64,000 nt of DNA. Source: Streptosporangium brasiliense. Its GTDB lineage: Bacteria > Actinomycetota > Actinomycetes > Streptosporangiales > Streptosporangiaceae. Location: assembly GCF_030811595.1 (NCBI RefSeq), contig NZ_JAUSRB010000002.1:5456001-5520000 (forward strand), written 5' to 3'. The notes under the pieces were generated by a model that ran no database searches, was not told where the DNA came from, and saw only the letters and a program-made list of their open reading frames with translations. A program made the position numbers and the translations under genes. Positions 15,117 to 22,727 of this stretch are shown one piece after another. Numbering within the stretch: position 1 is the first letter of the stretch; every line of letters begins with the position of its first letter.

Positions 15117-17264
15117 TCAGGAGCTCGTGAGGATGACGAGCCGCTGGGTCGCCCGGGTCATCGCGACATAGCGGTCGACCGCTCCTTCGATGCCCTCGCC
15201 GAACGCCTCCGGGTCGATGAGGACGACCAGGTCGAACTCGAGCCCCTTCGACAGCTCCGGGCTCAGCGACCGGACGTGGGACGTCGCCCGGAACGTGGGA
15301 TCACCGATGACGCAGGCGATCCCGTCGGCATGCGCGGCGAGCCAGGCGTCGAGGACCGAGCCCAGGTCCGAAGTGGATCCGTGCACGACGGGGACACCGC
15401 TGCTGCGGATGGAGGTCGGCACGTTGGCGTCCGGGAGCGCGGCCCGGATGACCGGCTCGGCCTCCGCCATGACCTCTTCCGGCGTCCGGTAGTTGATGCT
15501 CAGGGAGGCCAGGTCGACCCGGTCGAGCCCGATCCGGTCGAGCCGTTCCTGCCACGACTCCGTGAACCCGTGCCTGGCCTGGGCGCGGTCCCCGACGATG
15601 GTGAAGCTCCGGGACGGGCACCGGAGCAGCAACATCTGCCACTCCGCGTCGGTCAGCTCCTGGGCCTCGTCCACGACGATGTGCGCGAACGGGCCGGCGA
15701 GCAGGTCCGGGTCGAGGGTGGGCAGCTCGGACTCGTCGACCAGATTCCGCTGGAGGTCCGCTCGGCGCAGCTGCGTCACGAGCCCTTCGCCGTCGTCGTC
15801 GGCCTCGATCAGGTTCTCGACGACCTGGGCCATGTGCTCGCGCTGGGCGGCGAGAGCGGCTTCCTGCCGGCGCTTGCGCCGTGACGCCTCCGGGTCGCCG
15901 AGCCGCTGCCGTGCCGCGTCCAGGAGCGGCAGGTCGGACACCGTCCAGGCCTGGGCGTCCCCGCGCTGCAGCTTCCGGACCTCGTCGGGGCTGAGCCAGG
16001 GAGCGCACTTCCGCAGGTAGGCGGGTACCGACCACAGGTCTCCGACGAGGTCAGCCGCTTCGATCAGCGGCCACGCCCTGTTGAAGGTCGTGAGCAGCTC
16101 CCTGTCCTGCAGCAGCGACTTCCGGAGCAGGTCGGCCGAGACGTCGTCGTCGTGCTTGTCCATCAGGATCGTGAGCAGTTCCTCCCAGATCCGGTCACGC
16201 GCCTCGTTGTGCGGAGTACCGGGTTCCGGTGCCTCGAACGCCTCGGCCCAATCGTCGGCGCTCAGCCAGATGTCGGACCAGGGGGTCGTGACCGTCATCC
16301 CCTTGGTGGGCGGGTTCTCGTAGAACCTGACGGCCGGCTCGATCGCCTTCAGCAGGTCCGCCGACGACTTCAGGAGAGCCACCTCCGGGTCGGTCTCGAT
16401 CGCCGCCGCGGCTCCCTCGGTGACGAGGTCCCGCAGGGTGCAGGTCTGCACGCCCTCCTCTCCGAGGCTGGGGAGGACGTCGGCGACGTAGGCCAGGTAG
16501 GGCTGGTGCGGACCGACGAACAGCACGCCGCCCCGGCGGTGACCGAGGCGGGGGTCGGAGTAGAGGAGGTAGGCGGAGCGGTGCAGCGCGACGACGGTCT
16601 TCCCCGTACCCGGACCGCCGTCGACGACGAGAGCGCCGCGGGATCCCGCGCGGATGATGGCGTCCTGGTCGGCCTGGATGGTGCCGAGCACGTCTCGCAT
16701 CCGGGCCGACCGGTTGCCGCCCAGGCTGGCGATGAAGGCGGACTGGTCGTCGAGCGCGGCGTGCCCCTCGAACCCGTCCGAGGTGAACACCTCGTCCCAG
16801 TAGTCGCTGATCCGGCCGCGGGTCCAGCGGTACCTGCGGCGGCTCGCCAGCCCCATCGGGTTGGCGTGGGTGGCGCCGAAGAACGGCTCAGCCGCGGGGG
16901 AGCGCCAGTCGAGCAGCAGCCGGCGGCCCGCGCTGTCGGTGAGGCCGAGCCGTCCGATGTACACGGGCTCGGGGTCGTCCGCGCCGACGATGCGCCCGAG
17001 GCACAGGTCCAGACCGAAGCGGCGCAGGGCTCGCAGGCGAGCGGTCAGCCGGTGGATCTCCAAGTCCCGGTCCATCGCCTGCCGGCCGATGCCGCCGGGC
17101 GCCCTGCGCTCGGTGTCGAGGCGGTCGGACAGGTCGGCTATCGACTGCTCAAGGCTCTCCGCGATGGCCGCGAAGTGCTGCTCGTCGCCGGCGATCAGCG
17201 CCGGGTCGGCCTTGGGGGAGAGATGGTCGGGAAGGTCAAACGCGCTGGTGGTCAGCGGGTTCAC
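15117..17264 (-). CDS. helR: RNA polymerase recycling motor ATPase HelR (UvrD/HelD superfamily)
   Basis: Cytoplasmic helicase-like ATPase of 715 residues from GTG 17264. The N-terminal helical arm (FDLPDHLSPKADPALIAGDE...) matches my recollection of HelR, the actinobacterial HelD relative that displaces rifamycin from RNA polymerase and confers tolerance. Walker A GGPGTGKT is at 216-223, followed by LHRSAYLLYSDP; Walker B is IVVDEAQELTD; later motifs include FTIVGDRAQARHG and SINYRTPEEV. It is monocistronic and follows a long upstream region with an RAE-like palindrome (17683-17701). General HelD-type polymerase recycling without rifamycin protection is the alternative. Confidence 0.88.
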   Translation of the reverse strand: MNPLTTSAFDLPDHLSPKADPALIAGDEQHFAAIAESLEQSIADLSDRLDTERRAPGGIGRQAMDRDLEIHRLTARLRALRRFGLDLCLGRIVGADDPEPVYIGRLGLTDSAGRRLLLDWRSPAAEPFFGATHANPMGLASRRRYRWTRGRISDYWDEVFTSDGFEGHAALDDQSAFIASLGGNRSARMRDVLGTIQADQDAIIRAGSRGALVVDGGPGTGKTVVALHRSAYLLYSDPRLGHRRGGVLFVGPHQPYLAYVADVLPSLGEEGVQTCTLRDLVTEGAAAAIETDPEVALLKSSADLLKAIEPAVRFYENPPTKGMTVTTPWSDIWLSADDWAEAFEAPEPGTPHNEARDRIWEELLTILMDKHDDDVSADLLRKSLLQDRELLTTFNRAWPLIEAADLVGDLWSVPAYLRKCAPWLSPDEVRKLQRGDAQAWTVSDLPLLDAARQRLGDPEASRRKRRQEAALAAQREHMAQVVENLIEADDDGEGLVTQLRRADLQRNLVDESELPTLDPDLLAGPFAHIVVDEAQELTDAEWQMLLLRCPSRSFTIVGDRAQARHGFTESWQERLDRIGLDRVDLASLSINYRTPEEVMAEAEPVIRAALPDANVPTSIRSSGVPVVHGSTSDLGSVLDAWLAAHADGIACVIGDPTFRATSHVRSLSPELSKGLEFDLVVLIDPEAFGEGIEGAVDRYVAMTRATQRLVILTSS

Positions 17265-17286
17265 GGTATCAGCTCCGATTAGAGGT

Positions 17287-17314
17287 GGCTTGCGGCCGTT
17301 ACGCGTGGCAAGGC
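17287..17314 (-). promoter_or_regulatory. Split RAE-like inverted repeat next to the helR start
   Basis: GGCTTGCGGC (17287-17296) and GGCAAGGC (17307-17314) match the left and right halves of the rifamycin-associated element as I recall it, but are separated by 10 bp. It lies 22-50 bp upstream of the helR GTG. It could be a decayed element or a second protein-binding site. Confidence 0.35.
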
Positions 17315-17682
17315 GTCCGGACCGGCGTGACGGACCTGGTGGCCATGACGGGCGGCGCTCCGCCTGAGGTGGCCCCGTGGCCGTTGCCGGTTCAGGCCGC
17401 CAGGGTCCTGCGGGTTCTGGTGTTCTGGGTCCTGGCTCGGCGGCCCCGCGTGGCTCACGCGGGCACCGGCGGCACGCCGGCACCGGCCGGCGGCACCGCG
17501 GACTCCCTGTCCGGCGGCGCGCACACCCGCACCTCCGCGCGGGGTTCCCGCAAACTCACCGCGAGTCCCGCCAGCGGTTCGACGTCCCCCGCGCGACCCA
17601 TACGTCGACGACAACACACGCACTCCGTGACTCCCGATTTCCGCAGGTTCCGGCCTCGGCCGATGATTCTGCGGCACGACCC

Positions 17683-17722
17683 GGGTCTTGTGGCAAGCCC
17701 CCCGGTGCGCTATACGTTAAGA
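17683..17722 (+). promoter_or_regulatory. RAE-like 19 bp palindrome overlapping a -35/-10 promoter
   Basis: GGGTCTTGTGGCAAGCCCC (17683-17701) matches the recalled rifamycin-associated element GGGGCTTGCGGCAAGGCCC at 16 of 19 positions, in either orientation. Reading plus, TTGTGG (17688-17693) and TATACG (17711-17716) are 17 bp apart, a good vegetative promoter with the element over the -35. Reading minus, toward helR, CAGAAT lies about 19 bp beyond TTGCCA. The element is 419 bp from the helR start. Confidence 0.6.
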
Positions 17723-17932
17723 GTGGAAAGGAGCGGGCACTCCCCTTTCCCTCACCGTCCGCCGCGGTCGGACGACCTCCTCCTCGCAGAGCGACGGCGC
17801 GCCGCGTACGGAGGTGCCGCCGGCCCAGGAGGATCTCCCACGGGCCTGCGGACGCGGCCGCCGGACGAGAGGTCCCTCACCCTCCTCGGAGCCCGTGACA
17901 AGACCTTGCGGGGGTGTCCCGGCGCGGCGTGA
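17723..17932 (+). CDS. Possible leaderless small ORF behind the RAE-like promoter
   Basis: A GTG lies 6 nt after the TATACG hexamer, the geometry of a leaderless transcript, and opens a 69-residue basic, low-complexity frame (begins MERSGHSPFPHRPPRS). It has no recognised domain and no upstream Shine-Dalgarno. It is as likely to be a non-coding RNA or chance. Antisense overlap with the antiporter gene begins about 80 bp further on. Confidence 0.2.
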   Translation: MERSGHSPFPHRPPRSDDLLLAERRRAAYGGAAGPGGSPTGLRTRPPDERSLTLLGARDKTLRGCPGAA

Positions 17933-17948
17933 CCCGGGTGATGCCCGT

Positions 17949-17990
17949 GCTCCCGCTCCCGCTCGCCGGAACGGGAGCAGCAGCGGGAGC
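17949..17990 (-). terminator. Hairpin after the antiporter gene
   Basis: GCTCCCGCT (17949-17957) pairs with AGCGGGAGC (17982-17990), with further CCCG/CGGG pairing inside. It lies 20 bp beyond the antiporter stop and would end its minus-strand transcript before helR. Confidence 0.55.
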
Positions 17991-18010
17991 AGGAGCGGCC
18001 GTCGCCCCGG

Positions 18011-20224
18011 TCAGGGCCGGTCCGCGGGGGCGCGCACGGCGGAGACGGCCGCGGCCCAGTCCACCGGGTCGGCGTCCTGCTCGGCGCGGACCAGCAGGTG
18101 GGCGCCGTCCACGGCTGTCCCGGTGTCGGGGGCCACGACGAGCGCGCCGGCCGGGACCGGGCCGGAGGTGGCCGCCACCCCGAGTCTGGCCAGCCGCTGG
18201 GCCAGGGCCGAGGCCCGGCCGCCGCCGGCGACGACCAGCGGGCGCCCCTGCAGGAGGGCGAGGGTGAGCGCCACGTGGGCCGCGGCGTCGCCGGCGCCGT
18301 GGTGCACCGCGATCGGCCCCGCCGCGGCCAGGACCTGGCCGGAGGGGTCCGGGGAGCCCGGGGCGCCGGGGCCGTCCGGGGAGGTCCGGAGACCGGCGGA
18401 GGCCGGCGGCCCCGCGGCTGTCTGGTGGCCGGGACCGTCCAGGGGCGCCTGGGGGCGGCCGGGGACGTCCGGGGAGGCCGCAGAGCCCAGGGGGCCATCC
18501 TGGGGGCCGGGAGCCTCCGGGAGCGCGGAGACCGTCACCACGCGGCAGACGGCGGCGGCGCGGATCCCGGCGTAGCCGGGGGCGCCGGCCGGCAGCACCA
18601 CCAGATCGGGCTGCGCGCCGCCGACCAGCTCGGGCAGCTCGGCCGCCACGTCGCCGCTGAACCGGCTCACGACCTTGGCCTCGGAGCCGTGGCGGCGGGC
18701 CGTGGCGGCGAGGCTCTCCAGTTCGTGGAGGGTCTCGGCCAGCTCGGCGAGCTCGAAGGACAGGCCGTTGCCGACCTCCAGGCGGCCCCGCGGGTAGGGG
18801 CGCAGGTGGGCGAGGACCACCTCCGACGGGGAGGCGGCCCGGGCCAGGGTGGCCGCCAGGTCCGCCAGCGGCCCCTGCTCGGCGGGGGAGCCCGGGACGA
18901 CGGCCAGCACCCGGTGGGCGGCGCTCTCGCCGAGGGCGGCCCGCTCGGCCTCGGCGATGTCGCGGGCCACCCGCCGCTCGGGATACACCCAGCGCAGCAG
19001 CGGGCCGGTCATCGCGGTGGTGACGAGGGCCATCACCACCATCAGCGAGTAGAGCTCGTTGTCGAGCACGCCCTTCTGCAGGCCGACGGTGAGAATGACG
19101 ATCTCGGTCAGGCCGCGGGTGTTGAGCAGGGTGGCCATCGCCCAGGACTGCCGGTTGGGCAGCCGCTGCGCCCGCGCCGCCGCGTAGGAGCCGAGCAGCT
19201 TGCCGCCGACCGCCACCGCCAGGATCGCGGCCAGCGTGCCGAGGCTGGACAGGTCCAGCGCGCGGAGGTCGACGTTGAGCCCCGCCACCACGAAGAACAT
19301 CGGCAGCAGCAACAGCACCGCGAGCTGCTCCAGCCGTTCCAGGATCTCGTGGTTGAGGCGCTCGGCGCCCTCGCGGGGCATCACCGCGCCGAACATGAAC
19401 GCCCCGAAGATGAAGTGCACGTGCATCCACTCGGTGGCCCAGGCCGAGCCGATGAGGCCGATGAGCACCAGCGACAGCAGGCTCGGCGTCAGCCGCCCCG
19501 CCTTCTCGTGGGCCGGCACCAGCCGGGCCAGCAGCGGCCGGACCACCAGGAACATCACCAGCGCGTACGGCACGGCGAGCAGGACCTTCCACTGCCCCTC
19601 GGCGTCGCCGGCCCCGGCGATGCCCACCACCACGGCGAGCACCGTCCAGGCGAGCACGTCGATCACCGCGGCGGCGGCCAGCGACAGGCCGCCGAGCGCG
19701 ATGCGCTGCATGCCGCGGTCGGTGAGGATGCGCGCCAGCACCGGGAAGGCGGTGGCGGCCATCGCCGCGCCCATGAACAGCACGAACGCGAGCGTCTTGG
19801 CGCCGCCCACGTGGTCGCCGGCGATGCCGAGCGCGAGCGCGCAGCCCAGGACGAACGGCAGCACGGTGGAACCGAGCGCCACGGTCACCGCGATCCGGCC
19901 CTTGCCCCTGACCAGTTTCTGGTCCAGCTCCAGGCCGACGACGAACATGAACAGCACCAGGCCGACGTTCGCCAGCGCCTGGAGCGGGGGGCGCATCTCC
20001 GCGCCGAACAGCTTCTCGCCGATGAGCGGGCCGAGGAGCGTGGGGCCGAGCAGGATGCCCGCCACGATCTCACCGACGACCGGAGGCTGGCCGAGCCGTC
20101 TGGCGAGCGCCCCCAGCAGTCGCGCGGCGGCCAGGACGATCACCAGGTCGAGCAGGAGCAGATCCACGTGGAGCACTTGCGAACACGCTTCCCGTACGTA
20201 ATGAAAAGCCCCGAGAATGACCAT
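18011..20224 (-). CDS. CPA2-family cation/proton antiporter with C-terminal Usp-like domain
   Basis: Inner-membrane Na+(K+)/H+ exchanger of 737 residues from ATG 20224. About twelve membrane helices fill residues 1-415, with KefB/NapA-type signatures GQPPVVGEIVAGILLGPTLL, FMFVVGLELD and MFFVVAGLNVD. The cytoplasmic C-terminal half (450-735) resembles two nucleotide-binding universal-stress-like modules joined by a Pro/Gly-rich linker of about 60 residues. It diverges from a Ser/Thr kinase gene with 64 bp between starts, so co-regulation or phosphorylation is plausible but unproven. The transported ion is not evident. Confidence 0.88.
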   Translation of the reverse strand: MVILGAFHYVREACSQVLHVDLLLLDLVIVLAAARLLGALARRLGQPPVVGEIVAGILLGPTLLGPLIGEKLFGAEMRPPLQALANVGLVLFMFVVGLELDQKLVRGKGRIAVTVALGSTVLPFVLGCALALGIAGDHVGGAKTLAFVLFMGAAMAATAFPVLARILTDRGMQRIALGGLSLAAAAVIDVLAWTVLAVVVGIAGAGDAEGQWKVLLAVPYALVMFLVVRPLLARLVPAHEKAGRLTPSLLSLVLIGLIGSAWATEWMHVHFIFGAFMFGAVMPREGAERLNHEILERLEQLAVLLLLPMFFVVAGLNVDLRALDLSSLGTLAAILAVAVGGKLLGSYAAARAQRLPNRQSWAMATLLNTRGLTEIVILTVGLQKGVLDNELYSLMVVMALVTTAMTGPLLRWVYPERRVARDIAEAERAALGESAAHRVLAVVPGSPAEQGPLADLAATLARAASPSEVVLAHLRPYPRGRLEVGNGLSFELAELAETLHELESLAATARRHGSEAKVVSRFSGDVAAELPELVGGAQPDLVVLPAGAPGYAGIRAAAVCRVVTVSALPEAPGPQDGPLGSAASPDVPGRPQAPLDGPGHQTAAGPPASAGLRTSPDGPGAPGSPDPSGQVLAAAGPIAVHHGAGDAAAHVALTLALLQGRPLVVAGGGRASALAQRLARLGVAATSGPVPAGALVVAPDTGTAVDGAHLLVRAEQDADPVDWAAAVSAVRAPADRP

Positions 20225-20288
20225 GGCGACGTTACCGTGTGCGGGACGTGGCCGCGAGGGGCGCGTGAGGCGCGGAGGGGAGATATCG

Positions 20289-21077
20289 GTGGACGGCATC
20301 GCCGACTACGAGTTCGTCCGCTCGCTGGGGGCGGGCAACCATGGCGAGTTCTATCTGGCGAGGAGGCCAGGCCGCCTGCCGGTCGAGGCCGAGTACGTCG
20401 CGGTGAAGGTGGTGGGGGGTACCGGCGGCGACGCCTTCCGGCGGGCCACGCGCGAGCTGAAGGCCTTCGCCGCGGTGCGCTCGCCGTACCTGGTGACGCT
20501 CTACGACGCGGGCCAGCAGGGCGGGGTCTTCTACTACTCGATGGAGTATCTGCCCGGCGGCTCGCTGGGCAGGCCCGCCGAGCCGCCGTCGCGGGAGCGG
20601 GCGCTGCGCTCGGTCGCCTGCGTGGCCCACGCCGCGCAGGCGCTGCACGAGGAGGGCATCGTGCACCGCGACATCCGCCCCGGCAACGTGCTGCTCACCG
20701 ACGAGGGGGGCAAGCTCTCGGACCTGGGGCTGTCGCAGGTGCTGATGCCGGGGGCGACGGTGACCGGGATGGGCGGCATCGGCTCGGTGGAGTTCACCGA
20801 CCCGGCGCTGCTGCAGGGCGACAGGCCCGCTCCCGCCGGGGACGTGTGGTCGCTCGGCGCGACGCTGCACTGGGCGGTGACCCGCACCGGCCTGTACGGC
20901 GAGCTGCCCGTCCACGACCCGCTGCTGACCCTGCGCAAGGTCTACAGCACGCCGCCGTCGCTCCACCCCGGCCTGGGGCCCGAGCTGGCCGAGCTGGTGC
21001 ACGCCTGTATCGGGGACGTGGCCGGGCGGCCCACCGCCGGGGGGCTGGCCGACCGGCTCTACGCGCTGGTGGCCTGA
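20289..21077 (+). CDS. Soluble Hanks-type Ser/Thr protein kinase
   Basis: Kinase of 262 residues that is essentially only a catalytic domain, with no membrane helix. Glycine loop LGAGNHGEF (13-21), ATP Lys40 in VAVKVV, catalytic loop IVHRDIRPGNVLL and metal motif DLG (in place of DFG) are present, then the APE-region equivalent FTDPALLQGD and DVWSLGATLHWAVT. GTG 20289 is preceded by AGGGGAG at proper spacing. Its 3' end overlaps the convergent tetR gene by 19 bp. The neighbouring antiporter, which has regulatory domains, is a possible substrate (inference). Confidence 0.9.
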   Translation: MDGIADYEFVRSLGAGNHGEFYLARRPGRLPVEAEYVAVKVVGGTGGDAFRRATRELKAFAAVRSPYLVTLYDAGQQGGVFYYSMEYLPGGSLGRPAEPPSRERALRSVACVAHAAQALHEEGIVHRDIRPGNVLLTDEGGKLSDLGLSQVLMPGATVTGMGGIGSVEFTDPALLQGDRPAPAGDVWSLGATLHWAVTRTGLYGELPVHDPLLTLRKVYSTPPSLHPGLGPELAELVHACIGDVAGRPTAGGLADRLYALVA

Positions 21078-21658
21078 AGCCGGTCCAGCTCGGCGCCGAG
21101 CAGCCTCTCCAGGCGTTGCGCGCCGAGCCGGTCGGGGTAGAGCAGGCTGCGCACGCTCAGCCCGTCCACCAGGGCCAGCAGCCGCTCGGTGACGTCGCCG
21201 AGATCCTCCCCGGTGGAGATCTCCCCGGCCTCGGCCGCCGCGCCGAGCAGGCTGCGCACCAGATAGCGCAGCTCCTCGGCCTCGGCGCGCTGCGCCTCCA
21301 GCATCGCCGGGCTGGTCAGGCTCCGGCTCCAGAAGCCGATCTCCAGCCCGCTCTCCCGGGCGCGCTCGTCGTCCAGCGGCAGGTTGTCGAGCAGGAGCTC
21401 GCGGAGCGCGGCCAGCCCGCCGCGGCCGGAGAGCTTGCCGTGCAGCCGTTCCACGATGCGCCGGTGCGAGGAGCGCAGCGCCGACAGCATGATGTCGTCC
21501 TTGTCGGCGAAGTAGTGGGTGAGCACGCCGTTGGAGTAACCGGCCTCCTTGGCGATGGCCCTGGTCGTGGCCGCCTCGATACCCTCGCGCAGGATGATGC
21601 GGCGGGCGGCCTCGACGACCTCCTCCCGGCGTTCCCCGTGGTCGACGATCTTCGGCAT
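21059..21658 (-). CDS. TetR-family repressor (BetI-like)
   Basis: DNA-binding regulator of 199 residues. The N-terminal HTH (about 9-55) shows ILREGIEAATTRAIAKEAGYS and NGVLTHYFADKDDI; the remainder is a helical ligand/dimer domain of the TetR_C_6 type. ATG 21658 has GGGAGGG upstream. It diverges from a sugar kinase-aminotransferase operon whose promoter contains the palindrome CGGGCGCCCG, a plausible operator. The ligand is unknown. Confidence 0.9.
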   Translation of the reverse strand: MPKIVDHGERREEVVEAARRIILREGIEAATTRAIAKEAGYSNGVLTHYFADKDDIMLSALRSSHRRIVERLHGKLSGRGGLAALRELLLDNLPLDDERARESGLEIGFWSRSLTSPAMLEAQRAEAEELRYLVRSLLGAAAEAGEISTGEDLGDVTERLLALVDGLSVRSLLYPDRLGAQRLERLLGAELDRLQATSA

Positions 21659-21681
21659 CCGGCCCTCCCTGGTTTCCCTCG

Positions 21682-21712
21682 TTGACACGGTATTCGGGCG
21701 CCCGTCTATTAT
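21682..21712 (+). promoter_or_regulatory. Promoter and probable TetR operator for the pfkB operon
   Basis: TTGACA (21682-21687) and TATTAT (21707-21712) are close to consensus with 18-19 bp between them. The perfect palindrome CGGGCGCCCG (21695-21704) lies between the boxes, where bound repressor would block polymerase. AGGAGGG precedes the kinase ATG at 21740. Confidence 0.65.
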
Positions 21713-21739
21713 CCGCTGAAGACATGAGGAGGGCTCACT

Positions 21740-22654
21740 ATGACTGTCGTCACCCTCGGGGTGCACATCGTGGACGTGCTCGCCCGGCCGGTGGAGTCGA
21801 TCCCGGCCGGGCAGGACACCCACCTGCTGGAGCAGATCCGCGTCACCGCGGCGGGCGCCGCCGCCGGGACCGCCGTCTGCCTGGCCGGGCTCGGCGTCCC
21901 GGTCGCCTCGATGGGGGCGGTCGGTGGCGACGAGCTCGGCGATCTCCTCCTCATGATCATGGAGCGGCGCGGGGTGGACGTCACCGGCGTCGTCCGCAAG
22001 GACGGCGAGCAGACCGCCGCCTCGATCCTGCCCATCAGGCCCGACGGGGGGCGCCCCTCCTTCCACGTGCCCGGCGCCAACCTCGGCCTGTCCCTCGCCG
22101 ACCTCGACCGCGGGCGCGTCAGCGGCGCGCGGGTCGTGCACCTGGGCGGCATGGACGCGACCTGGGGCCTGCACGACCCGGACTTCTTCGCCCTGCTGGC
22201 CGAGGCGCGGGGGGCGGGCACGGTCATCACGATGGACCTACTGTCCAATATGGCCGATCTGATGCCGGGCGCACGGAGCTTTCTGCCGTATGTGGACTAC
22301 CTGCTGCCCAACGAGGAGCAGGCGCTCATGATGAGCGGCGCGGCCGGCGTGGAGGAGGCCGCGCTCGCGCTGCTGGACGAGGGGCCCAGGGCGGTGCTGG
22401 TCACACTGGGCGGCGAGGGCAGCCTGATCGCCACCGCGTCGGGCCTCACCCGGCTGCCCGCCCTCGACGTCCCCGTGGTGGACACCACCGGCTGCGGCGA
22501 CGCCTACTGCGCCGGGTTCATCGCCGGCCTGGTCGACGGCCGCGACGTGACCGGCGCCGCGGAACTCGGCACCGCGGTGGCCGCCCGGGTCGCCGGAGGG
22601 CTCGGCTCGGACGCCGGCCTCGACGGGGCACAGGAACTACGGGAGAGCCGATGA
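21740..22654 (+). CDS. PfkB-family carbohydrate kinase
   Basis: Ribokinase-like sugar or nucleoside kinase of 304 residues. It has the N-terminal AAGTAVCLAGLGVPVASMGAVG region (PfkB signature 1 area), DELG, LLPNEEQALMMSG and the catalytic motif DTTGCGDAYCAGF with Asp as general base. It is followed 73 nt later by an aminotransferase gene in the same direction. Together they suggest catabolism of an amino- or deoxy-sugar-like compound; the substrate is inference and not evident. Confidence 0.9.
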   Translation: MTVVTLGVHIVDVLARPVESIPAGQDTHLLEQIRVTAAGAAAGTAVCLAGLGVPVASMGAVGGDELGDLLLMIMERRGVDVTGVVRKDGEQTAASILPIRPDGGRPSFHVPGANLGLSLADLDRGRVSGARVVHLGGMDATWGLHDPDFFALLAEARGAGTVITMDLLSNMADLMPGARSFLPYVDYLLPNEEQALMMSGAAGVEEAALALLDEGPRAVLVTLGGEGSLIATASGLTRLPALDVPVVDTTGCGDAYCAGFIAGLVDGRDVTGAAELGTAVAARVAGGLGSDAGLDGAQELRESR

Positions 22655-22727
22655 GCCGGCCGGTGCCGGCCGCCTGCGCGGCCCCGGCCGTCCGGCCGCG
22701 ACCGTCCCAACTGTGAAAGGACGACAC

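Larger units (their letters stand above)
17265..17948. other. Long non-coding region upstream of helR
   Basis: This stretch separates the helR start from the 3' end of the antiporter gene; both lie on the minus strand. It holds a split RAE-like sequence (17287-17314), a perfect 8 bp hairpin CCCGCGTG-GCT-CACGCGGG (17445-17463), a full RAE-like palindrome (17683-17701) with a plus-strand promoter, and a weak leaderless reading frame (17723-17932). I see no convincing protein-coding gene between 17265 and 17700. A helR leader of up to about 400 nt is possible. Confidence 0.6.
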
